From contig JAPUHH010000145.1 of NCBI GenBank assembly GCA_027297825.1, forward strand, positions 1-21,437: a stretch of 21,437 bases of DNA, in the 5' to 3' direction. The stretch comes from Gammaproteobacteria bacterium (GTDB lineage Bacteria; Pseudomonadota; Gammaproteobacteria; UBA4575). This document shows positions 14,499 to 21,437 of the stretch, one piece after another (position 1 is the stretch's first letter; each line of letters begins with the position of its first letter). The position numbers and the translations under genes are program-made. The notes below the pieces were generated by a model. It saw only the letters and a program-made list of their open reading frames with translations. It did not search any database and had not been told where the DNA came from.

Positions 14499-15038
14499 TT
14501 ATTTGGAGTCATTAGGCTTTTTTGGGAGAGGGTTTCGTTTGGTGCGTTTTGGCGTGAGCGTATACCAGTGTTCTTTTGTTAGCTCTTGAAAATAGTCTGC
14601 TTCATCAATCAACAGTTTTGAAGTAGTGCTGGCTACTGCAGCGATCTCGACTCGCACGCCTTCAGACTTGAGGTGTCTTACAAGTTCTATAAAGTCTGAG
14701 TCACCTGACATGATAATGATGGTGTCTACTTTGCTAGCAACTTGTGTGGCCTTGATCGTTAGTGGGATGTCTGCACTTTTATGGCACGGGCGTACTGAGC
14801 CATGATAGAAACCATGTAGGCGTTCCTGTAATTTTTGAGAGATTTGTTTACCTTCGCGGAAGTAAATGAGCCGACTTAATCCTCGGTTATCTAATAATTT
14901 TGGAATTAAGGTGTCGAAATTGAGCATTGTATTTGTATCACCTGTCTCGGTGTGGATGCTGCGTTCAATATTGTTGCCATCAATTAAGATAGCAACCGAT
15001 TGGCTGATTCGTACGCTTTCTGGTGGTTGAATTGCCAT
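14499..15038 (-). CDS. NYN/PIN-like domain protein, putative RNase (LabA/DUF88 type)
   Basis: A 179-residue soluble protein with the NYN nuclease-fold markers: an N-terminal strand ending in DGNN (20-23) and, after a mixed middle, SGDSDF (111-116), followed by 'LVRHLKSEGVRVEIAAVASTTSKLLIDEADYFQ'. The acidic residues D20, D113 and D115 could bind a metal, as in PIN-like RNases. The last 20 residues are basic (PKRTKRNPLPKKP), suiting RNA contact. The family includes LabA and limkain-type proteins. Target RNA unknown. The ribosome site before ATG 15038 is weak. It diverges from the truncated phosphorylase gene. Confidence 0.88.
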   Translation of the reverse strand: MAIQPPESVRISQSVAILIDGNNIERSIHTETGDTNTMLNFDTLIPKLLDNRGLSRLIYFREGKQISQKLQERLHGFYHGSVRPCHKSADIPLTIKATQVASKVDTIIIMSGDSDFIELVRHLKSEGVRVEIAAVASTTSKLLIDEADYFQELTKEHWYTLTPKRTKRNPLPKKPNDSK

Positions 15039-15126
15039 ATAATTATTTTCAGGCCTTTTACTTGAATGGTTACAGATCTAGTATATATGAGAATGTTAAA
15101 AATAATGGAATCTATGTAAGGCGAAT

Positions 15127-15543
15127 ATGGACATACAAAGTTTAACGGAAGAGCAGTTTTTTAACAGGCTAGATTCAAATATTTCGAGAGTCTATGAAGA
15201 GAGTGAATCAAAAGAAATAACAAATAGTTTTATAAACGTATTTGCTGGCTTACAGCCTAGTAAAACACCTCAATTATCTAATGATTCAGCATTGCACTGG
15301 GATGAGCGGGAGGTTTTTCTAATTACTTATGGAAATTCCATTTATTCAGATGTAGCTAATCCACTTCAAGTGTTATATGGATTTTTAATGAAATACGCGA
15401 GAGGCGCTATCAGCACAATCCATGTATTGCCATTTTTCCCGTATAGCTCAGATGATGGGTTTGCGGTTATTAATTATCAAAAGGTAAACAAAGACTTAGG
15501 TGACTGGAATGATATAAAAAAAATTGCTGGTATAAAAGAATAA
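15127..15543 (+). pseudogene. 5' fragment of a GH13 sucrose/glucosylglycerate phosphorylase gene
   Basis: 138 codons with AAGG 6 bases before the ATG. The region 'VFLITYGNSIYSDVANPLQVLYGFL' and 'ISTIHVLPFFPYSSDDGFAVINYQKVNKDLGDWNDIKKIA' is the N-terminal beta/alpha-barrel start of GH13 subfamily 18 phosphorylases, which release glucose-1-phosphate from sucrose or glucosylglycerate. Family members run to about 550-600 residues, so around three quarters, including the catalytic aspartate and glutamate, is missing. After 'DIKKIA' the reading frame meets a stop within five codons and the DNA becomes the tail-to-tail remains of another gene. It looks like a deletion remnant. The start remains intact and could still be transcribed. 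Confidence 0.85.
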
Positions 15544-15602
15544 TTATGATGATCTAATAAGGGGCCATCTAAATCTGTAAATATAACTACTGGTGTGTTC
15601 AT
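15524..15602 (-). pseudogene. 5' fragment of a mannosyl-3-phosphoglycerate phosphatase-like (HAD) gene
   Basis: From ATG 15602 on the minus strand the reading is MNTPVVIFTDLDGPLLDHHN then YSFIPAI, which is the N-terminus of HAD phosphatases of the mannosyl/glucosyl-3-phosphoglycerate type ('FTDLDGTLLDHHxYSF'). After about 24-26 codons it runs into the reverse complement of the phosphorylase fragment, so nearly all of the enzyme is lost. Position 14 is proline where motif I normally has threonine or valine, a change expected to harm activity and in line with decay. No ribosome site is obvious. It lies downstream of the intact HAD gene on the same strand. Confidence 0.7.
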
Positions 15603-15685
15603 AGAATTGTTAAAACGAGAAAAAAGATAAGTTAGACATGAATGTATCAGCTTTACTTGTAAGAGCTGAGGGCTTGGTTTAAGCA

Positions 15686-16507
15686 TCACGCTTCGAATAT
15701 ATTGGAATAATTCATAAAGTTTTTCGCAAGCCCTAATAATTCCAAGCTATTATTAACAATAGCGTCTGGGACATGTGGGTGTTTAACCGTTCCTGGGAAA
15801 ATTTTATTGATCCAGTCTTGATCCCATCCTACACCATTATAAAAAATTGCAGTCACGTTGGCTCTTTTGGCGGCAATGATGTCTGTTGTGCTATCCCCAA
15901 CATACCAGGCATGTGGGCCGGGTTCGATGTTCAAATTAGTTAGGGTTCTTAGGATTAAATCAGGTGCTGGTTTTCGGTGTTCCACGTCATCGCCACATAC
16001 TGTGGTATTGAAAAGATGTGTCCAATCAGAACCACCAACGCAAGTGATCTCTTTTTCCAAAAATTCGCGATTTCTATTGGTAAGTACCGCAAGCAACAAA
16101 CCCATAGACTTTAATTCTTGCAATACACTTTCAAATCTTTCTTCTAAAGGCGTGATCAGTCCAAAATAATTTCTATATGCTGCATCAAATGCTTGGTGGG
16201 CTATTTTTTTAGCTTGTTCATTATCGCCGAATAAAACCTCAAAAATGTCTGTTCTAGAGATTTTGCATGCTGCTTTCACTTTTGGGTGAAGCTTTTTATT
16301 TTCTTTTATATATTTTACAAGTTTCGCGTCATCTACAGTTTTACTGTCTTCAATTTTAATTAATTTATCTTTTAGATCTAGTTCTTCTAATTTTGGCAAT
16401 ATGTCATCTACGGCGTGATACATAGCATCGTGTGTATCCACTAAGGTGGCGTGCCAATCAAATATTAGGGCAGTAGGTACAGCGTAAGGTACGTCTAAAA
16501 TACTCAT
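15686..16507 (-). CDS. HAD-superfamily hydrolase with atypical DxH motif I
   Basis: A 273-residue HAD protein of the phosphoglycolate-phosphatase-like branch with a helical cap (about residues 35-125, highly charged). Motif I reads FDWHAT: nucleophile D17 is present, but the second aspartate, the usual acid/base, is replaced by H19. Motif II is 'LAVLTNRN', motif III lysine is in 'EHRKPAPD', and motif IV is 'WYVGDSTTDI'. So the fold and metal site look intact while the general acid is changed. Small-molecule phosphatase activity is expected but the substrate is unknown. The start overlaps the stop of the upstream membrane-protein gene as ATGA, so the two are probably translated together. Downstream is the mannosyl-3-phosphoglycerate phosphatase remnant. 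Confidence 0.85.
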   Translation of the reverse strand: MSILDVPYAVPTALIFDWHATLVDTHDAMYHAVDDILPKLEELDLKDKLIKIEDSKTVDDAKLVKYIKENKKLHPKVKAACKISRTDIFEVLFGDNEQAKKIAHQAFDAAYRNYFGLITPLEERFESVLQELKSMGLLLAVLTNRNREFLEKEITCVGGSDWTHLFNTTVCGDDVEHRKPAPDLILRTLTNLNIEPGPHAWYVGDSTTDIIAAKRANVTAIFYNGVGWDQDWINKIFPGTVKHPHVPDAIVNNSLELLGLAKNFMNYSNIFEA

Positions 16508-16884
16508 TTTTTAGATTTGTTTTGATGGAATTGCATGGCCACAAAAATACTATATAGCATGACGATCAACAGCCCTAGGAATTCTCGCGTTTCTTCGCTA
16601 TAAGATTTATGTTCAGACATGGGTGCAAATAATTCACCAAAACTTGATGTTTGAATATAGCTAATCAATTCTGAAAATGTTCGTAATGACATCGTTAAAG
16701 CAATTATACAAAGCATGATTGCCCAAGCTTGTGCGCAAGGTTTGCAAACTTGAGTAAAAGCCGTTAGCGCCAACAATGCAGTAGCAAAGTAAATGGAAAT
16801 CCATAAGATGCGATCTGGATCATTCCATTGTGATGCTGCAAACCCCGACATTAATAAACTGAAAAAGAGATGAATGAACTTCAT
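16504..16884 (-). CDS. TMEM220-family small membrane protein
   Basis: A 126-residue protein with four hydrophobic segments: residues about 3-18, 27-44, 53-72 and 101-117. The 'QWNDPDRILWISIYFATALLAL' segment after the first helix is the mark of the TMEM220 family, found in bacteria and animals, with no known activity. A second loop has 'CKPCAQAW', two cysteines that could pair. It overlaps the HAD gene start by four bases. No good ribosome site is visible before the ATG (TTGGC only). Confidence 0.8.
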   Translation of the reverse strand: MKFIHLFFSLLMSGFAASQWNDPDRILWISIYFATALLALTAFTQVCKPCAQAWAIMLCIIALTMSLRTFSELISYIQTSSFGELFAPMSEHKSYSEETREFLGLLIVMLYSIFVAMQFHQNKSKK

Positions 16885-16942
16885 GCCAAGTAGTCAGGTA
16901 CTACGATTTTGGTGCGTCCTGTATTGGAGCGCCTAGTATGTG

Positions 16943-16965
16943 TGGCAAGCGGAGAATGCTTGCCA
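16943..16965 (-). terminator. 8-bp perfect hairpin downstream of mepK
   Basis: TGGCAAGC (16943-16950) and GCTTGCCA (16958-16965) are perfect inverted copies with a 7-base loop. It begins 11 bases past the mepK stop, on the side where ldtD-mepK transcription would end. No T-run follows on the minus strand, so it may protect the 3' end or need a factor. Confidence 0.45.
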
Positions 16966-16976
16966 GGCTGCATGAT

Positions 16977-17546
16977 CTACCAGCTACGAGGTTGGCCGAT
17001 ATCTATGTGTAGGAAGTTGCTTTGTTGATAATATCCGACACCACCCGCATTAAGAGCCATAGCAGTATCACGTAATTGAGATAATTCTATGTCGGGTAAG
17101 CGAATATCGATTGCTTTGCCTTGCATATGGAGACTTCGCCTGGCAACTCCGTTGCCGCGGTTACGCAATTTCTCATTGGTTTGGGGAGAACGGTAGGCGG
17201 AAATGACGTGGTATGGGGATTGAGAGCCAGTGGCTTCTCGTAATACATAGAGCAGATCTAGCAGAGTAGGGTCCATTGCATAGATCTCATTCGCACGGTG
17301 GTCACGTAGGATGTGGTTAATTTCGCTCAGGCTGTGAGGCACATAGATTCCATTGGCCCAATAACAACAGCCCAGTGATTCGTCTGTGTGTAAATTTAAG
17401 AATTCTAAAGATCGTTGTGAAGTAAGCCCGCTACTTGCCTGAATTATTTGAGGAAATGATGAAACTACTGCCAATGAAGCGGAGCATTTCAAAAGCTTAC
17501 GACGACTATGGTTAGTCGAGTCTATTGACTCATCGGGCTTACTCAC
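16977..17546 (-). CDS. mepK: Murein DD-endopeptidase MepK (YcbK, DUF882)
   Basis: A 189-residue protein of the peptidase M15-like DUF882 family that cuts peptidoglycan cross-links, with preference for mDAP-mDAP bonds in E. coli. The N-terminus has a twin-arginine signal, SRRKLLK (14-20), then a hydrophobic stretch ending near 'IIQASS'. Zinc ligands are H140, D147 and H180, with spacing of 7 and 33, as in E. coli MepK. 'VISAYRSPQTNEKLR' and 'GGVGYYQQSNFLHIDIG' are family segments. It lies 28 bases after ldtD on the same strand, the same order as ycbB-ycbK in E. coli: LdtD makes the 3-3 cross-links that MepK can cut. Confidence 0.95.
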   Translation of the reverse strand: MSKPDESIDSTNHSRRKLLKCSASLAVVSSFPQIIQASSGLTSQRSLEFLNLHTDESLGCCYWANGIYVPHSLSEINHILRDHRANEIYAMDPTLLDLLYVLREATGSQSPYHVISAYRSPQTNEKLRNRGNGVARRSLHMQGKAIDIRLPDIELSQLRDTAMALNAGGVGYYQQSNFLHIDIGQPRSW

Positions 17547-17574
17547 AATTTGTCCTTGTGCTAATGCGTATTAA

Positions 17575-19230
17575 TTAATGCGCTGCATTATACAAGGTAC
17601 TTGTAAATTTCCTATCTCGTTTATAGATGTCTGGTCGAAAATTAATGATGGCTTGGTCATCGACCCAAGCGGTCATATAGGTAATGTGAATAGGGATGGG
17701 ATTGTCGAGTTTTATGGTTTTAGGTCGCTTGCGTTTAACAAAGTAAGACAGGTCATCTTTTGACCAAGTGTTTATATCAGACAGCAATACTTCGGCTAAA
17801 CCCAATGGATCTTCGAGCCGAATACATCCATGACTATAAGCGCGATTATTACTTGCAAATAAGTGCCGAGATGGTGTGTCATGCAGATAAACACTATAAG
17901 CATTTGGGAAAATAAATTTTATTCGGCCCAATGAATTCTGTGCGCCTGGATCTTGTCGTATCCGAAAGGGCAGATCGGTGAGATTTATGCTAGACCAGTC
18001 AACCGTTTCAGGGTTGACAACATGAGTTTGGTTGTTAAATATACCTAAGACTTTCATGTTATTTCTAGCAAGATAGTCGGGGTCTTGCTGAAGTTTCGGA
18101 ATAATTTCTTTACTGGTAATTGATTTCGGTACATTCCAATATGGGTTTAAAACCAGTTCGGTAAGTTTGGAAGAAAACACAGGCGTTTTATTTTTCTTTT
18201 TGCCTACTACTACTCGAGATTGATATATGGTTCGTCCGTTTTCATTTACATATAAACGATATTCAGGAATGTTAATGATGAGATGACGTCCTTGATTGAA
18301 TGCGGGTAATTGCCTAGAGCGTTCAAGATTAAGCTCAAGCTGTTGGATACGAGCTGCGATAGGTTTATTGAGTTCAATTACAGTTCTTTTGCCCAAAATT
18401 CCATCCGCTTCTAATCCGTGACGATCTTGAAAACGAGTAATGGCAAGTGCGAGTGTCTCATCTAGTTTGTCGTTATGTAAGTTCGTTCCAATATAATCCC
18501 CATAATCATACAGTCGTTTTCTAAGTTTAATAACTTCTGTAGATTTGTCGCCAATGGTGAGCGATCTAGTGTTTAGTACTATTGGATCATATTCATCTTT
18601 AAGTGATCGGTATTTCTTCAACGCAAGCGCTAATCTGGAATAGCTAGCATTACGGGGTTGTAAGTTTTTAAGCGTGATGGATACTGCGCGATTGTTCACG
18701 GCTTCATTCAATTTTTGTATTAGAGAAACTCCCTCGTCTTGGATGGTACTAGCTTGAATGTAGCGGCCTTTCGCTAAATGGATCGCAAGCTGTATATATG
18801 CATGCGTAAAGGTGATATCTAATTTACTCAGAATTTTAGGGTCATTGATGGTCGATTCTAAAAAATACTGAATAACCTCTGCATCATAATCTGCAGGATT
18901 AAGCCCTAGGTTTTCAGCATTTTGAATGACCTTAAATAATTCAAATGCATTATTATTGTATTGCTTGCCGCTGCTCCAGATGAGCTTGTAGTTTTGCAAG
19001 TGGTAAAGCTTAGCGACCTCATCTTTCAACGACAAAGATGAGTTATTCAATGAGTGTAGAATATTAATTTGTTGTATATTGCTAGCATGTGGAGCCACTT
19101 CAACAGTAGCTTGATTTTTTGCGAGTAAAGACGCAGAGCACAATGCACCGATAACGCCAGCAAATATGCTGGATAGTAGTGTTGCACTGGCTTTTTTAAA
19201 AGCCAAATTGGCAGCTTTTTTCAACTGCAT
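17575..19230 (-). CDS. ldtD: L,D-transpeptidase LdtD (YcbB)
   Basis: A 551-residue periplasmic enzyme that forms 3-3 (mDAP-mDAP) cross-links in peptidoglycan. An N-terminal signal or anchor lies at about residues 15-37 (ATLLSSIFAGVIGALCSASLLA). A long N-terminal domain is followed by a peptidoglycan-binding repeat ('GDKSTEVIKLRKRLYDYGDY' to 'GILGKRTVIELN', about 227-292). The YkuD catalytic domain starts near 'RHLIINIPEYRLYV' and has the active site in SHGCIRLEDP with H467 and nucleophile C469. Length is a little below E. coli LdtD (615), mostly in the N-terminal part. A possible ribosome site, GAAGG, sits about 10 bases before the ATG. mepK follows directly; cysS diverges. Confidence 0.95.
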   Translation of the reverse strand: MQLKKAANLAFKKASATLLSSIFAGVIGALCSASLLAKNQATVEVAPHASNIQQINILHSLNNSSLSLKDEVAKLYHLQNYKLIWSSGKQYNNNAFELFKVIQNAENLGLNPADYDAEVIQYFLESTINDPKILSKLDITFTHAYIQLAIHLAKGRYIQASTIQDEGVSLIQKLNEAVNNRAVSITLKNLQPRNASYSRLALALKKYRSLKDEYDPIVLNTRSLTIGDKSTEVIKLRKRLYDYGDYIGTNLHNDKLDETLALAITRFQDRHGLEADGILGKRTVIELNKPIAARIQQLELNLERSRQLPAFNQGRHLIINIPEYRLYVNENGRTIYQSRVVVGKKKNKTPVFSSKLTELVLNPYWNVPKSITSKEIIPKLQQDPDYLARNNMKVLGIFNNQTHVVNPETVDWSSINLTDLPFRIRQDPGAQNSLGRIKFIFPNAYSVYLHDTPSRHLFASNNRAYSHGCIRLEDPLGLAEVLLSDINTWSKDDLSYFVKRKRPKTIKLDNPIPIHITYMTAWVDDQAIINFRPDIYKRDRKFTSTLYNAAH

Positions 19231-19290
19231 GTATATTCTTACCTTCTATTATTAATTATTATTATTCAGCCACTTAATATTAATGGAGCA

Positions 19291-19303
19291 ATGCAATTTG
19301 CAT
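19291..19303. promoter_or_regulatory. 13-bp palindrome, candidate operator
   Basis: ATGCAA-T-TTGCAT is a perfect inverted repeat around one base, about 60 bases before the ldtD start. A second TTTGCA copy follows at 19305-19310. No regulator is assigned. Confidence 0.35.
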
Positions 19304-19369
19304 CTTTGCAACAGGTCACACTCAAAAGTGAAAAATCGTTTCAATTTCAAGTGTAGCTTTCTGGTTAAT

Positions 19370-19403
19370 AAAGATGTCTCTATATATAAAGACACTCTTT
19401 TTT
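19370..19403 (+). terminator. Terminator-like hairpin in the cysS leader
   Basis: AAAGA-TGTCT (19370-19379) pairs with AGACA-C-TCTTT (19390-19400), with one bulged C and an AT-rich inner stem, and is followed by TTT to give a run of six T. It points toward cysS but sits 127 bases before its start. It may terminate an upstream short RNA or attenuate cysS. Confidence 0.4.
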
Positions 19404-19529
19404 AGAGACTTATTTCAGCGAAATTAGCTAATCTTGCTAATATGGGTAAATTAAGAGCTCTATATCAGCAAATATCTTGCTGTGAGACGAGAATAAATAT
19501 CGGACAGAAATCGACAAATTATACTTATA

Positions 19530-20906
19530 ATGAAAATACATATTTTTAACACCTTGACTCGAAAAAAAGAGCAGTTTATTCCTGCGGATTCAAAACGAGT
19601 CACGATGTATGTATGCGGGCCCACTGTTTATAGTCATCCGCATATTGGCAATGCGCGGCCTGCAGTAGTGTTCGATATATTCTATCGATTACTCAGACAT
19701 GAATTTGAAAATGTAATCTACACGCGAAACATTACCGATGTAGATGACAAAATAAATGCAGCTGCGCTAAAAGAAAATGTTTCGATTGATAAGATTAGTG
19801 CACGTTACACAGAGATTTATCATCAAGATATGTCAAAGCTGGCGGTATTGCAGCCTACCAACGAGCCTCGAGTAACTGAACACATGCCGCAAATTATCAG
19901 CATGATTGAACAGTTGATTAAAGAGGGTAACGCGTACGAAGTTGAAGGACACGTACTGTTCCATGTGCCTTCTTATACGGAATATGGAAAATTATCCGGC
20001 CGCAATATGAAAGACATGATTGCAGGTGCGCGCGTAGAAGTTGCGCCGTATAAAAAAGACCCTGCAGATTTTGTTCTATGGAAGCCATCGAATAAAGATC
20101 AGCCTTCTTGGGGCAGCCCCTGGGGTGGTGGTCGTCCAGGCTGGCATATTGAGTGTTCAACTATGGTTAAACAGCATCTAGGTGAGACAATTGATATTCA
20201 TGGTGGTGGGCAAGATTTGGTATTTCCTCATCACGAGAACGAAAGGGCGCAAAGCACCTGTGTGCATGGTGGCAAATTGTTTAGTCGCTATTGGATGCAC
20301 AATGGATTTGTAAATGTTGACCAAGAAAAAATGTCTAAATCAATTGGCAATGTTTTATTGGTGCATGATCTACTTAAGCAAGCGTCTGGTGAATCGTTTC
20401 GGCTTACTTTATTGAGCACACATTATCGCAGCCCACTAGATTGGACCGATGATGCGCTGAATCAATCACGTAGAAATTTAGATCGACTGTATGGCGCCTT
20501 GCAAGAATTGCAAGATATAGAAGTTGAAATGTCGCCGGCAGATGTGCCTATAGAGTTTATCAATGCACTTAGAGATGATCTCAATACTCCAGCCGCTTTT
20601 GCAGTACTGCATAAGTTAGCTAAGCAGGCGAATACAGAAAAAGATACAGCGTTGAGGAAAAATATTAAGAAACAAATATTAGCGGCGGGGTATATGCTAG
20701 GGCTACTGCAACAAGAGCCTGCAACATGGTTTCGTGGTGTCGGAGAAGTAAATGAAGATGAGATTGATGCGTTAATTTCAGCTAGAGCGCAAGCAAAAAA
20801 AGATAAGGATTTTGCGCTCGCAGATCAATTTAGGGATCAATTAACAGCAATGAATATAGAAATTCAAGACCGACCGGATGGAACTTCGGGTTGGAGAAAG
20901 GCTTAA
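19530..20906 (+). CDS. cysS: Cysteine--tRNA ligase
   Basis: A 458-residue class I synthetase charging tRNACys. Zinc ligands C29, C209, H234 and E238 match E. coli CysS. The HIGH motif appears as HIGN (38-41), a known variant. KMSKS is at 267-271. 'DFVLWKPS' and 'SPWGGGRPGWHIECS' mark the catalytic domain, and the C-terminal helical part ends 'IQDRPDGTSGWRKA', as usual for the DALR/anticodon region. Start: the protein aligns with family starts at ATG 19530, though no ribosome site lies upstream (only AT-rich sequence, with TATAAT overlapping the ATG). Length is normal. An unrelated membrane-anchored gene follows 20 bases later. Confidence 0.97.
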   Translation: MKIHIFNTLTRKKEQFIPADSKRVTMYVCGPTVYSHPHIGNARPAVVFDIFYRLLRHEFENVIYTRNITDVDDKINAAALKENVSIDKISARYTEIYHQDMSKLAVLQPTNEPRVTEHMPQIISMIEQLIKEGNAYEVEGHVLFHVPSYTEYGKLSGRNMKDMIAGARVEVAPYKKDPADFVLWKPSNKDQPSWGSPWGGGRPGWHIECSTMVKQHLGETIDIHGGGQDLVFPHHENERAQSTCVHGGKLFSRYWMHNGFVNVDQEKMSKSIGNVLLVHDLLKQASGESFRLTLLSTHYRSPLDWTDDALNQSRRNLDRLYGALQELQDIEVEMSPADVPIEFINALRDDLNTPAAFAVLHKLAKQANTEKDTALRKNIKKQILAAGYMLGLLQQEPATWFRGVGEVNEDEIDALISARAQAKKDKDFALADQFRDQLTAMNIEIQDRPDGTSGWRKA

Positions 20907-20926
20907 TTGCTAATTGGAGGATCACT

Positions 20927-21437
20927 ATGAATGATGTCAAGACTACAGGTTTTAGCGGCAAACAAGTGCTGCTAATAGTATTGTTAACCTTGCTGGTTGC
21001 ATGCGTGTGCACCTATTTTGTATTGCAGCGCTTTGTACTTTTAAGCGAATTTACACCTGTTTCGCTCAACACTGCTGAAACGCACATATTAAATCAAAAG
21101 CTTCAAGCGCTTGGGATTCAACCCGATCCTCGTCAGATTGCTTCAACACAAGTCGGCAATGGATCATCTGCAACAAATAGCGCAGAACAAAAACAAAGTG
21201 AAGAGACTAGTCTAGAGCCAGAAGCCTATAGTGAAACTTCAGAAAAACGTGAAATCAAGCTAACCGAAAAAGAGCTCAATTCTATGTTGGCAAATAATAC
21301 AAATCTGTCAAACCGATTAGCCATTGATTTATCTAGCGATCTTGCTAGTGCAAAAATGCTAATCCCTATGCAAGAAGATTTCCCAATTCTGGGTGGCAAG
21401 ATGTTGCGTATAAGTGCCGGTCTTGGTTTGTCATTTT
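20927..21437 (+). CDS. Partial conserved membrane-anchored protein (right edge)
   Basis: An ATG with GGAGG 6 bases upstream opens 170 codons to the window edge. It has one N-terminal membrane helix (VLLIVLLTLLVACVCTYFVLQ, about residues 14-34). A linker of about 60 polar residues follows (rich in Ser, Glu, Gln). Then comes a conserved-looking segment with 'EIKLTEKELNSMLANNTNLSNRLAIDLSSDLASAKMLIP' and 'DFPILGGKMLRISAGLGLSF'. I recall similar proteins as conserved gammaproteobacterial hypotheticals, sometimes mislabelled arginine N-succinyltransferase; nothing here supports that activity. Likely periplasmic with a single anchor. It follows cysS by 20 bases and is probably co-transcribed. The C-terminus is missing. 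Confidence 0.8.
   Translation, partial: MNDVKTTGFSGKQVLLIVLLTLLVACVCTYFVLQRFVLLSEFTPVSLNTAETHILNQKLQALGIQPDPRQIASTQVGNGSSATNSAEQKQSEETSLEPEAYSETSEKREIKLTEKELNSMLANNTNLSNRLAIDLSSDLASAKMLIPMQEDFPILGGKMLRISAGLGLSF

Larger units (their letters stand above)
19231..19529. other. Divergent ldtD/cysS intergenic region rich in inverted repeats
   Basis: 299 bases without a credible ORF. It holds an ATT-rich run (19246-19266) in the ldtD leader, a 13-bp palindrome (19291-19303), a hairpin with T-run (19370-19403), and two short hairpins TTAGC/GCTAA (19424-19440) and CAGCA/TGCTG (19466-19482). No strong -35/-10 pair is clear for either gene. Confidence 0.5.

Noticed and set aside
15858..16169. 103-codon plus-strand ORF inside the HAD gene
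   Set aside because: Antisense shadow of a gene with clear HAD motifs; no ribosome site or family match.
20830..21012. Minus-strand ORF across the cysS end
   Set aside because: Overlaps the conserved cysS C-terminus and the start of the next gene; no ribosome site.
1..21437. CRISPR array, tRNA or rRNA genes, prophage or integrase genes
   Set aside because: No regularly spaced repeats beyond the two-copy tandem at 3420-3481, no tRNA cloverleaf or rRNA sequence noticed, and no recombinase or phage structural ORF.

Overview
The window looks like chromosomal DNA of a moderately AT-rich gammaproteobacterium. The clearest markers are full-length relatives of enterobacterial proteins: RapA, SrkA, SlyX, the adjacent pair LdtD-MepK, a YadG/YadH-type ABC transporter and cysteinyl-tRNA synthetase. 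Genus cannot be judged from this sequence alone. No rRNA, tRNA, CRISPR array, integrase or transposase gene was recognised. Most of the window is ordinary housekeeping sequence mixed with small, poorly known genes.

Layout. 1-258 (minus) is the start of a small helical protein that runs off the left edge; 259-567 is a structured intergenic stretch leading into an adrenodoxin-reductase-type ferredoxin-NADP reductase (568-1947) and a two-domain chromate transporter (to 3370). After a spacer with a 27-bp tandem repeat comes a translationally coupled ABC exporter pair (3618-5314), then three inverted repeats, then a YbaK-type tRNA deacylase (5561-6028). 6106-8604 is an accessory-looking zone of small genes: an exported protein of unknown function, a pair of tiny overlapping membrane-type ORFs, an exported protein ending in a very regular cysteine array, and a 55-residue protein behind a UUCG hairpin.

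8605-13121 is a co-directional block: rapA, an unknown 124-residue helical protein, srkA and slyX. It combines RNA-polymerase recycling with a stress kinase. Next come a DUF1223 secreted thioredoxin-like protein, an ABM-like small protein and a NYN-domain putative nuclease. At 15127-15602 two genes of glucosylglycerate-type compatible-solute metabolism survive only as 5' fragments joined tail to tail: a GH13 sucrose/glucosylglycerate phosphorylase and a mannosyl-3-phosphoglycerate phosphatase. They are next to an intact HAD hydrolase and a TMEM220-type membrane protein.

16977-19230 (minus) is the cell-wall pair ldtD-mepK, in the same order as E. coli ycbB-ycbK. Divergent from it is cysS (19530-20906), followed by a membrane-anchored conserved protein cut by the right edge.

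I found no convincing new multi-gene system. The best leads are the decaying glucosylglycerate locus, the 9-residue-period cysteine array in the protein at 7220-7936, the unknown gene embedded between rapA and srkA, and the HAD protein with a histidine in place of the second motif-I aspartate.
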